From NCBI GenBank assembly GCA_018398585.1, contig JAGTTD010000010.1, positions 6,837,501 to 6,901,500 of the forward strand: a stretch of 64,000 nt of DNA. The letters run 5' to 3'. Both the position numbers and the translations under genes were made by a program. This document shows, piece after piece, positions 33,523-45,700 of the stretch. The notes beneath the pieces were generated by a model. That model was not told where the DNA came from. It worked only from the letters and a program-made list of their open reading frames with translations, and did not search any database. This DNA is from Simmondsia chinensis (Eukaryota > Streptophyta > Magnoliopsida > Caryophyllales > Simmondsiaceae). Within the stretch, counting starts at the first letter, position 1; every line of letters starts with the position of its first letter.

Positions 33523-34267
33523 TATATGCCACAATTCTTATAAAAGGGTGAGATGGATGAATCGTGACTGTCCATTGCAATGGATGGTCAAGATTGACCC
33601 CTTTTTTATGGGGGTCCAAAAAAATTTACTTTGCTCCCTACACTCTCCCATTTCCCTCTTCCCTCCCTCCCCCAACCCTTCTTTTCTCTCTCTCTCTCAC
33701 TGCCTCCACCCACTGCCACCGTCGCTGCTTGTTTGCTAGTTGCCCTTTCTTTTTTCTTCTATTCCAATGTCCCTTTCACCCCCCCCCCCCCTCCCATCCT
33801 TCCTTTTTCTCTCTCACCTACGCCACGCCACGCCGCTGCCGCCTCATCCTATCGGGCGGCGGTGGATGGCAGGGGTGAAGGAGTGTGTGGGGGGGGGGGG
33901 GGGGGGGGGGGGGGGAGGGAGAGAAACAAGTATTGGAAGACAGAAAAAAATGAGGGACGATGGTGAGGGGTGAAGGGATATGGAGGAGATAGAAAGCGGT
34001 ATTAAAAGAGAGAGAAAAGGAGGGGTGGCGGACGGGCGGAGGTGGTAGAGGGTGAAGGGATATGGGGGAGAGACAAAAGAACAGGCAATGGACGGATGAC
34101 GGTCTTGATCGGCGGCGGCGACGGGTGGTGGTGGGGTGAGATAGAGAAAGGAAGGGTTGCTAAGAAATTTTTTTGGGACTCCCCATAAAAAAGGGTAAAT
34201 TTTAACCGATCATTGCAATAGACGGTCAAGATTTGCTCCTCTCACCCTCTAATAAGAATTGTGCCGC
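33523..34267. mobile_element. Foldback / long-TIR element with GC-rich interior
   Basis: The ends are inverted repeats. CACAATTCTTATAAAAGGGTG at the left matches the reverse complement of CACCCTCTAATAAGAATTGTG at the right. Similarity continues inward about 100 bp (TTGCAATGGATGGTCAAGA, CCCCTTTTTTATGGGG) and more weakly to about 250 bp. The interior is CT/GC-rich with CCGCTGCCGCC-like blocks and a G run at 33889-33915. The long inverted repeats suggest a Mutator-type non-autonomous element; a clear target duplication was not found. Confidence 0.65.
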
Positions 34268-34839
34268 ATAACCTAAGTAACCAAGTGGACCCTTGAATTC
34301 AAGAGCCCCAAAATTTTGGGATTGTGATTTTTAAATATTAGCTTTTAATATTATTAAATTTTATGGTTAAAATTATTATAATTTATTATATATGAAAGAC
34401 CCTTTGAGATTTTCGCTTAAGGCCCAGAAAATATCAGGATCAGTCCTGGTTAATAGGAAGTAGACGAGAGAGGTAAAATTCAAGGGAAGTAGAGATTTGA
34501 ACTCTTGCTTGGTTGACAGAAAGTTGATAGAAAATGAGAAATAAAATAATTTCTTCAAAATGTATGAAGTAATCTACCTAACCCCTAGACAAGTTCTAAT
34601 TTATTTATTTTCAACTAACCTCTCCAAATAAGATCTACTTCTAATCCTAACAACTAAAATTTTTTTATCTACTTTGTAAAAACTTAAGACATAAAATAAA
34701 ATTTTAAAATATACAACTTTCTATCGGAAATCAATTCATACAACAACTAAACAAACTTTGAAAAAGAAATCTTTGATTAAAAAAAGTCAAGAGTGCACAG
34801 TAAGACAGTCATAGGCCAAAAATTCTCTGACCGCTCTTG

Positions 34840-35055
34840 GATCATCTCACTTTCCCTCTCCGCCCGCCCCCCTCTCTCTCTTTCTCTTTCTGTGTGTGTT
34901 CCTCTCAGTGTAAACCCAAAATCTCACCCCTTTTTTCCTTCTGGATCACACCTTCTCTACGTCTTCCCTCCCCCAAAACTTTCTAATTGTTTCATCTAAG
35001 AACCCTAGAGCTCCGACCTCAGCTACCCCTTTTCTCACTTTCTTCTGGGGGGATT
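34840..35055 (+). promoter_or_regulatory. Probable 5' leader of the CAMTA gene
   Basis: Pyrimidine-rich stretch directly upstream of the CAMTA ATG, with CTCTCT runs at 34853-34885 and many CCCC/TTTT blocks, typical of plant 5' untranslated leaders. No convincing TATA box was seen, so the transcription start is not fixed. A short upstream ORF begins at an ATG at 34793, but it may lie outside the transcript. Confidence 0.45.
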
Positions 35056-36661
35056 ATGGCAGGGAGGGGATCCATTGATACTGGAATTCGACTGGGTTTG
35101 CATTCGATCTTTCGTTTCTCTCTCTAATATTTGTCAATTTTAAGTTCCTTTTGTTGTTGGGTGCTTGTGTTAGTGGTTACATGATTAATTGTGTTTTTTA
35201 AGCTTGATTAGTTAATAAAGTAGAAATGTTTAGGGTTTTTTCCCCCCCCTTTCTGTTCTCTCTCTTAATTTGTCAATTTGAAGTTCCTTCTGTTGTTGGG
35301 TGCTTGTGTTAGTGATTTTATGCTTTTTAAGCTTGATGTGTTAATAAAGCTGATATCTTTGGGTTTTTTTTCTCAGTCTCTAAATTTGTCTATTTGAAGT
35401 CCCTTTTGGTGTTGGGTGCTTGTGTTAGTGATTGCATGATGAATTAATAAAGTAGATATCAGTCCTCTCTCTAAATTTGTCAATTTGAAGATCCTTTCAT
35501 TGCTGGGTGCTTGTCTAAGTGATTGCATGATGAATTAGGCTTTATAAACCTGATGGGTTAATGAGGTTGAAATCTTTAGGGTTCTTTCTTTTGGGTTGCA
35601 TATAGAAGAGTTGTTTACACTGTTGGTTCCCAATGCTTTTAAGCATGTTCAAATTGATCCCTTATCCTTTCTTTTGTCCAAAATGTTCCTTACTGTTTTT
35701 AAATTTATCCAAATTGGTCTCTCATCATTTCTTTTGTTCAAAATGGTTTATAACATTTTAGTTTCACAAAACTGATTCCTTGTCTTTTTAGTTTGTACCT
35801 AATTTTGGTCATTACGTTGGAACTAATTTTGTCATAAAATAACATATCAGGGGCCATTTTCACGAAAAGAAAAGATGTGGAATCAATTTGATCAAAGTTA
35901 CAAACATTAGGAACTATTTTGAACAAAAGAAAAGATGAGGGACTGATTTGAACAGACTTAAAAATATTAGGGACCAATTGTGTGAATAACTCCTTATTGA
36001 GTTATCTTCCTGTGCCTAGTTTCTACTTGTATAATTTAATATTCTGAAAATTGAGCTGTGTTATGATAGGGGGCGGTTCAAAGTTCAGTTTTTAAGAACT
36101 TTGTTGATGGAAACTGGTGCTTTCTGCCATACCGTAGGACAAATAGTTGTTGAGGGTCAATGTTGGAGCAAAGAGATTTAGCGTAATCTTAAGAGTTGCT
36201 ACCATTTCATAGGCTGTTAACTTGGACATAATAGGGAAGAGTTAAAAAATTCAGTGTCCTTGTACTTTATTAGGATAGAATGGGATTCTACATGATGGAG
36301 GGCTAGAGAACAATGACAGTGCAGAAAGGAACAACGAGTCTTTTGAGAAAATCTTTCAAGTTTATGAATTTACGGCCTGTGTTAACATGTTAGAGGAGTG
36401 AAAAAGAGGATGTAGTGGAGCTAAGTCTTGCTTTGGAGCAGTCACTCTCTAAGTGGATTGAATCCTGGCATGAATTCATTTACTAAATAGTGTTTTTATA
36501 CTTTTGATATTGAACCTTCTATTTTCTCTCTGCAATATTTTATTTCAATCTTTTGGTTGGAGAAGTATGTCCTGAAGAATGTGGTATGGCTTTGTGGGGG
36601 AGGCATTTCCCATATATCTATGAATGAAGTACCCATTTCCAGTTTGACGAGGGAGAGTGGA

Positions 36662-36730
<69 letters not shown>

Positions 36731-39700
36731 GGGGGGGGGGGGGTATGTGAAAGGAAAGGTAAGGTTGAGGAGTTCAAGGGGGAGGGGGAAACGGAAGACC
36801 GAAGTGCATGGGGTTGTGGAGAGTCAAAGCAAGGCAGGAGGGTTGATGTAGGAACTAGGAAGGGAGTGAGAGTATTCTAGATACCGAAGGAAACCACGTG
36901 TTGTACTTATGCCAAGCTGTGACTATAAAGAGGATACATCGTGTAATAGATAAGTGGTATGTTAAAGAAGAGTTTGAGGTAATGATAGGACGTGCTCTTG
37001 CTTGGTTTGGTAACAAGCTGATTTTGAAGGTTGTGTGGTTTTGGTTGGTCGACTTACATTTTGGTCGTAGTCAATGATACTTGCTAGAAGCACTTGGCCC
37101 TGGAACCTCTTCTCTTTGTCCCAACGTTATCTTTTTAGTGAATAGAAAGGACATAAATTAGTTGTTTTCTTATTGTTGGCAATGGCGCAAAGTATACGTG
37201 TTTACTTGCTATAATTTAGTGTTCGATGCACTCTATGTTAGTCTAATAACACTAGACCTTCAAGATTCCCTATTGTTTTTGTCTACTTGTTAGTTCTTTG
37301 ATATTATTATGAACTTATCAATGAGTGGAGCAAATAGGCAAGTGCTTGTTGCGAGCTTGCGGTATGATTAAAGTTTGTTATTATTGTGCTTTTCTTTCAT
37401 GAGAAGAATACATGGTTGACATACCATATTAATTTCTTTCCACCTGTTTCCCATTATTAATGAGGGAAATATACTTTACATGTATCGAGATTCCAACTTA
37501 AGAGGAAAAAGATCTGTTAATACATGAAAGGTCTTCTGCACTATTTTTTTCCCAGTGCCTGCTAAGTGATGCACATTTGTTAATAAACATGTTACTCTTT
37601 ATTTCACATGTTTGCACAAGTTCATTTGGCTTTCTCCTTCAAATTATTTTGGTACTTTGGTAACTTAATGATATTGCTTCATGAAATTTATGGTTTAACT
37701 ATCTTACTTTTTTATTCTTGATGTTTTGCACGTTGATATGCAGATATACAACAATTACAAATAGAAGCTCAGCATCGGTGGTTGCGTCCAGCTGAAATAT
37801 GTGAAATTCTAAGGAATTATGAAAAGTTTCAAATATATTCTGAACCTCCTACCAGACCACCAAGTATGAATTTGGTTATAATTGGTTTTTATTTGTATCT
37901 TTGGCTGCTTTGTCTGCTTGCATGTAGTCGCTTTGTGTGTGTAATCATGTATTCATGTATTGAAGGCATAACTGCATCTATGAATATCAAATTAACTTGA
38001 TTTTCTTAATCGATAGTGTATGAGACTTGAAATGTGATATGGATATTCCCAGTACTAGGATCTTTTTGATTAGGAGAAGCACATTTCTGTTGAAGATGAT
38101 TTTCCATTGAAAATTTTCAAATTGATAAAAATAGTATGTGCAGTAAACAGGGAGGCAATACACTCGATAGACCAGTAAGCCATCATTTGCTCATAGCATC
38201 AATGAAACTGGTGCTTGCTAGCTGCTACTAGTCAAGAACAGGACAAAGTTCAACTGATTTAGTTTGGTGAAACTAAATGTGAATGAGAAGAAAATTCAAC
38301 TCCCATCTTTTATGTCCAAAAGTTAGTTCTCCACTTGATTGGAATTTGGTTTTATTGTTGAACGTTTCTTTCTAGACTTGTCTCGTGAAAATTGGGGAAA
38401 CTTGTTTCTCTCCTGAGATGTCTGCAGTCGAACCAATCATAACCTGCCCGTATATGAAGGTTCTATTACTTCCGTAGATATGGATATGTACAAGCAGCTA
38501 GAACACTTGTCAAATCCTGATTCCAAGTGATATAGTAGTAAAGATTGTAAAAAAATAAGATCTACCTTTTGTTAGAGTCGTTGGATACTTCCATTAGTGC
38601 ACTAGCTCGAAATGATGCATTTTGTAGAGTGAAAGTATTTTGTAAATAAAATATTTTCAGAGTTGAGCTTTTGAGCTTATGAGCCATGAACCATGGCCAA
38701 TCTTTGCATGTCATTCAACTTCTACTTTCAAAGTTTTGATCTTATAAGCTTGTTATTCGAAGTCTTATGATGAATTTAGTTTATCATCGCTAGTTACAGT
38801 GACCTTCTGATCATGCAAGTGTGCTGTCTCTCACTTGATCAACCTAGCTTCACAATTGACAAACGCTTTTTCTGTTAGGCGGTTCGCTTTTCCTCTTTGA
38901 TAGAAAGGTGTTGAGATACTTCAGAAAGGATGGCCACAACTGGAGGAAGAAGAAGGATGGAAAGACAGTGAAAGAAGCTCATGAGAAGCTGAAGGTAAAA
39001 GCTAGAACAGACCTTGTTCTGTCTTCCTGTTTGTTGTATGAATTTCAAGGTTATTTGAATGATGAGCCTTGTAAAATTGATGTACAGTTCTGTGTTAGAT
39101 GTCTTAATTGAAAAAAAGGGATAAGAAACATTTGTAAAGGCAGATGAATTTCTGACTATCTCCAGGTAGTCATTATATAGTCAGCCTTGGTGATTCACTC
39201 CCCTATATCTCTTGCTGTATTTTCTACAATCTGTAGACAATTCTCTCGATTTTTTTCCTCCTTTTGAATGATATCCCTATCTCCTTATTGTATCTACTTA
39301 AATGATAGTAATTGTTTTTAGGTTGGAAGCGTTGATGTGCTGCATTGCTATTATGCACATGGTGAAGATGATGAAAACTTTCAAAGGCGCAGCTACTGGT
39401 TGCTAGAAGAGTATGTAACAAGTAATTTGAAATGCAGTTTTCATGATGCCCTTACTTCATGTGCATACTGTTGTAGAAGTGTCTTTTGGGGGCAGTTTAC
39501 TGTGCTTCTGTCTTATCTAGCTGCCTGTTCTTGCAGGGAGTTCATGCATATTGTTTTTGTGCATTACTTGGAAGTAAAGGTATGACAGTCTTTCATCAAA
39601 CAAGTCGCAGTTATTTAAGTGGTCATATTCACGTACTGAAGCAGCAGCTTGCTTTTTATCTATTTTCAAGTCATGGACACTTGTGTCGGCCTGGTATCAT

Positions 39701-42700
39701 AAAGTTATTTACACTTTTTCCTATACATGGTCAAGAAGCTGATTTTAGAAAGGACCAAAATGAAGATGGCTTTATTTTTTCATTTGTAAGATGGTAAGAA
39801 ATACCATGGTAAGAGTCCGGAGTTAGAATGCGGTTAGCCTACCTCACAGGATATTGGCGCGGGGATGATACATGCTTTGCACTTTCTACCCCAATTGGAA
39901 TGTTTAATGGAACTGGGGTGGAATGTAACTACGTAGGATTTGCTATATGACCGGAACATCAGTGGCTGATCCAGGACCTTAATGATGTGGGGTCCATATT
40001 TATCATAAAAAATAAATAATATATAATTAATTAATATATAATATGAAATATGAATATATGTATATTTTTTAAAATAAAATTTATTAGTTAAAAAATTAGG
40101 AAAATCAAGTGATAAGTAAGAGAGAAATAAGTAGAAGAATAAAATACAAATATAAACAATAGCAGCAGCAGCAGACCTAGTGCCTCAAGGGCGCCCGCCT
40201 AAGCGGGGTTGGGGGTGGATGTACGCAGCCTTACCCCTTTGGGATGTAACGGTGCCGAGAGGTCGTTTCTGAGGATTCCCAGCCTAAATAGGGTTGGCAA
40301 CACGAGTACTTCTCAGGAGGTCATCCATTCTGGTACTACTCTCGCCCAAGCATGCTTAACTTCGGAGTTCCAATAGGATCTGGTGTATTAGTGCTTGGTA
40401 AATGAACTCTAAAATACAAATATAAACATGAATATATATCAAAATTATATAAAATATAACCCATATATTAATAGATTAATTTTTAAAAGTTGGGTAAAAT
40501 TGAATCACGGGGCTTTGAAACAAAGAGAGGAATAATTGTAAAGTTAATGGCCATTGTGGAAAATTGTAAAAGTTCATGGGAGAAGGAAACATTTAAAGAT
40601 GGAAAAAGGTTAAAATAGTTGCAGTGGCGAGGAATCGAACACTTGAGCCACTTTACTAAATGAAACACTCCAACCGCTGAGCCAATGGGTAACTGAAGTT
40701 GCAGGGTCACCTTATTAATTTATATTATATGTTTTACTTTTAGTACCAGTATACACACATTTTTTTTAACATCAAGCGGCGAAGCTGCATGGTCCGTGTA
40801 CCCCGGTCTGTTCAACGTGGCTCCCTCACTGTGGAGCATGATCTTTATGCCAATGTCAGTGTTTTCATCAAAATTATCTTATTAATTAATTTATAAACCA
40901 TAAAAAAGATTATCAGTAACTAAGCCTTAATGTCCGATCATTTTTAGCTCTCCCAGGTTATTGTTTACTCTGCTTTTATAGACGTAGCATAACTTGGTTC
41001 CAAAAAACTGAAATCAATAATATTTCTCCAAAACTTAAAATAATGAATTAGAAAGCAGTATTTATAGGGATAAAGTATTTCCATAAGACAATATTAGATA
41101 ACAATGAGATAAATACTAAATCAAATAGAACAATACATTAGAAATGAGAAGATATATACTAGTTAAACATTGTGCTACTTTCTTTAAATATAGATAACCA
41201 AATTATCTTATTAACTAAATTACGGATAATAAGAGCGTCTACCATAATCCTCACCATAAATAATAAAATGTAACTTAAAATAACACGTCTTCCAAAAATC
41301 ATCAAATCCATCCTGCATGCTACATCACTTACATTTACAAGGAAGCACTTTAAACAAATGAAAACATTGAGGAAAGAGTACAGGAAAAATGAAGAGAAAT
41401 ATGATGATGAGACTGGGGATTGCAATGGGGCAGGTAAAATCCGTTATCAGTGAGTACCCGGCCCGTTAGGGGCGGGTATGGGTATAAGTGATGCGGGTAG
41501 CGGGTATAGGTTGGGTGTACTTGCCACTGGTATGGGGTGGGTACTGGTATAGTACTGTACCCGCCTTGCCCCGCCTTACACCCACAATAATAAAAAATAT
41601 ATGCTTAAAATGAATTACTTAAATTATTTTATCAATACTATAAAACATATAATTAAAATTTTAAAAATAGTATTAACTAATTAATATATACAAGTATGGA
41701 TAATCATTTTGTACACATGTTAGGGCAAGTACGGGGCGGGTGATGGATACCCATTGAATAACCGCTGGTAATGGGTGGGTATGAGTATGAGTTTGTACCC
41801 GCTGGGGCGGGTATGGGTATCCATTTCACACCTCGTGTTGGGTAATGGGTATAGATCTGGGTGGCAGGTACGGGGTATGGAGGGGGGGACCCCTGTACCC
41901 GCCCCGCCCCGCCCCATTGCCATCCTTAGATGAGACAGTTTGCAAATTTAATGCCAAGGAAATTAATGTATGAGCGACTATCTGCTGTTTGGAACAAATG
42001 AGTTTGTTGAGCAACAATATTTTTTTCTTTTTGAAAATTTCAGTTATTCTTCCACGAAAGCGATTTGCATGTAAATGTATCTATGGCCAGCTTGCTGCAC
42101 CTGACCTTGCTATCTTTCTTTCTTGCTTCTGAACTGCCTCACTTACTAATTCAAGATGCTCAATCTAGTTGTCTCTGACATGAATTTATTCAGCATCACC
42201 GTCTCAGAAACAAGGTGATAGGGTCTTGTCCTTGTGGCTACAAACAGTAAGCGAGCAAGAAAACGCTAGGACATTAGTTCAGGGAATGTGTCATGCAAAC
42301 TCAGGTTTAGTGTTTGCATTTTACTGCAGTTGTCGTAATTGAAGAAGCTGGAAATCAAATCTTTTTTCCCCCATCTGAAAGGCTTAACACCTGAGCTCTG
42401 ATGTAAGGTCATTATTTCATGTATGTATAACTGGCAAGTGAAAGACTTAATAAGATTCATAATTCTGGCCTTCATGAGAGAGGTTATTGCATTGTTTAAG
42501 GGAGCTGGTTTTGTCCATTCTTATCAACCTGTCATCCTCTTAGCCTGAATAACATAAAGGCATGTCCTCAGTATTTGTACCTGAGAATGCAATTATGACT
42601 CTGAACAGACATCGAGAAGGTCACTCTATCTGATTTTCCGTTGATAAACAGGGTAACAGGACTTGTATTAGAGATGCTGAAGCTGCACTATCAAATTCCC

Positions 42701-45700
42701 AGACAAGCAACTCTCTTTCTGGTAGTGTTTCAACCAGTTATAATGAAGCACTTCCTGGAAATACAGGATCGCCAAGTGGGGCTAGTACTTTGACTTCAGC
42801 ATATGAAGAAGTTGAATCTGGTAATCATTTGTGTAAATTAACCCGTTTAAGAACTTGCTGCCTCTTTTCCTCCTCCTATTTGTGATTTCTTTGAGACTTT
42901 TGCAAGTTAGCTCCTACTCTGTTGCAGAGAATTTTCAGGCAGTCTCCAAAGACCCTCTGCCTCTCAGCTATCCAGATGCAGAGGATGGTTTTGATTACAG
43001 TAAGATTAGTGCTGATCTCATGAGCTCTAGATTTTTACCTACTGGTGTGTTATTAATTTTTCCTTACCTATAATAAATATTTTCTTTACATTTTCTTTCA
43101 TATGTTCATGTTGATTTTCCTTCTAAATCAGGACTTTGTTGCATATTTATTCTTCACAGATGAATTTCAAGGTCATATGTCATCCACTGGTCTGGATTAT
43201 ACTGCATATGCTCATACTGGAGTTTCGGTCAATGATGCTAATCAGTATAGAACACTTGATCTGGCAACCTGGGAAGAGCTCTTTGAACAATATAGAAGGG
43301 GTGGAGAAACTGTACATTCCCATACGTTAATCACTTCCGCGGTCCCTGCTTCTGGTGGATTGGCAGAGGCTCACAATCGGACTTTTGCCCAGCTTCTGAA
43401 TGGTGACATTGCCATCAATTCAGAATCTGAAGACCTCCAATACAAGTGGCAGGTGATCTCTTGTGTTTTTTATTGGTTCAACTAGAGTAACTATGATATA
43501 GCAATTAAGGCACTAAAACTTTACTTCTTAAACAAAGAATTTCTGTGCATTTGCTTTCTGTTGGAACAAGTTTTACTTATTTCATCATTTCCATACTACC
43601 CCAGATTCTTTTTGTTTTACTTTTCTCCTCTTTTTCATTTGTAGTACTTTTTTATACCACCATCACCACCACCACCACCACCCAATGCCTCAATTGGCGT
43701 CAAGACAGGGCTTGGGGAGGGTAAGATATACGTAGACTTACACCTATAAGGTGTTACCTTCAGAACTTGTGAGGGACCTTCTTCTCTGTCTTCCATGGGG
43801 CAGAGAACTGTAGTTTTGGAGTTTGATGTTGTGCCAAGTTCAAAGCAAATTGGATGTGTGTACTAATAAGTGAGCAACATGTGAACACATTATCCTGTGG
43901 ACATTCTTGGACTTCTCTTTTGATATTTAAATGAAGTTTTGGATTTAAAAAATTTCCCTTCTATTTCCATATTGGTGATGTAGTTCTGATTGATCTTTTC
44001 TACAAAATTATGTGCCATTCAAGTTTGTAAATGTATCTTGGAACTTAGACATGTTTTTCAATATCCTTTCAAAATTTGGTTAATGTTTCTGGAAGAAAAA
44101 AGGAGGTTAAAAAAAATCTATGTTAAGTCTTTAATCTCAAAAGATAACTATAAAGCTAATTAGAGGCGGCGATTCATTACTGACATCAAGGACCTCATTC
44201 AAACCCAATTGAGAATTTAGGGTGAAGATGGGGTTCTTTCGATTGACACCCAGAATGACTAATTGGATTACCTCCATGAAATGGGTTGGACTAGCCCATT
44301 GCTTCAGTGAACTGTTCTTATGTATTTATAGAGAGAGGACTGCAGCAAAAATGTTGTCATTTCAATTTCAGACAAGGGACATATGTTTGAATTTATATGT
44401 ATGTGTTAGACGAGTGAATGAATGGAAAAACAGTGGCCAGCCACCTACCTGAGATTTTGTCTCTTACCATGCCGCTTGTCTCTTTTCAGCATTGTTCTGA
44501 GCCATCCAGCAGTCACCAAAAATTTCATCTGCCGCCATGAACATATGATCTCGTCTCCTGCATATTCCTCCCTTTTGCTTTTCCCTCTTAATTTACAAAG
44601 TTGCAACTGTGGTTGGGATATTAGGAGTTGCCTTTTGTTCTGTGTTCATGCTGCTGATATTTGCTGTTTATTGGTTTGTCGGTCACCGATTAGCTTTGTA
44701 TTAGGTAATAGTAGGCATTGCCTTCCATACTTGTTGCGATACATTCATCCAAACACAAAATAACTGGAAACAAGAATGACCCAACCTCGACTTTGGCCAC
44801 TCAACCGTGCAACTGATCTTAACTCCATAAAAAGAAAAACCCAATTGAATTTTAATGTAGAACTCTGAATAGAACTTGTTTTGTCATATTGGATGTTCTA
44901 TCTGTAATTTAAAAAAGTATATTAAGATGTCTTTGTTTCTCGCAGTTGACCTTGTATACATTTTTTTTTTTTTTTTTTTTTTTTTTGCAGCAAAACACTC
45001 AGCTCGAACAACCAGATATGGAGTCTCATGGTGATACATCTGTAGAGCAAAATTCGAACAGTTTCATTACTGTAAAGAAGCCTCTGCTAGAAAGCATTAA
45101 GTCGGAGGAGGGCTTGCAGAAAGTTGACAGCTTTTCCAAATGGGTTAGTAAAGAACTAGGGGAGGTTGAAGATCTGAATTCGAAGTCCTCCTCTAGTCTC
45201 TCATGGTGTAACATTGGAAGCGGTAGTTCTGTTGATGATCCCTCCATGACCCCACAACTACAACTGGACAATTACTCATTGAGTCCTTCAATCTCCCAAG
45301 ACCAGCTCTTCAGCATTCATGACTTCTCACCAAACATCGCTTACACAGGCAAAGAAACTAAGGTAACTGTGCTGTACATTAGCGGTAGAGAGACTGGTTT
45401 ATGGTGCCTCATTACCTTGCATTGTAAAAGTTGATAAAGACTGCATGCAAGGTTCAACAACATATCGCCATGTTTACTAGTCGTTATTTCTCGTGTTATA
45501 AACAGGTTTTGGTCACTGGAAAATTTTTGAAGAGTCCAGAAGAACTGTCTAAATATGACTGGTCATGTATGTTTGGAGAAGTGGAAGTCCCTGCGGAGGT
45601 GTTAGCAGATGGTATTCTGTGCTGCATTGTTCCTCCACACAGCTTGGGACGAGTACCATTCTATGTGACCTGTTCTAATAGGTTGGCCTGCAGTGAAGTT

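Noticed and set aside
33302..33973. Several overlapping plus-strand frames of 77-145 codons
   Set aside because: They run through the SINE and the low-complexity core of the foldback element, and none contains a recognisable domain.
36557..36880. Arg-Glu-rich open frames over the GA repeat
   Set aside because: They are translations of a microsatellite inside CAMTA intron 1.
44222..44763. Open frames of 76 and 113 codons in CAMTA intron 8
   Set aside because: They lie between two CAMTA exons that join in phase without them, and show no domain.
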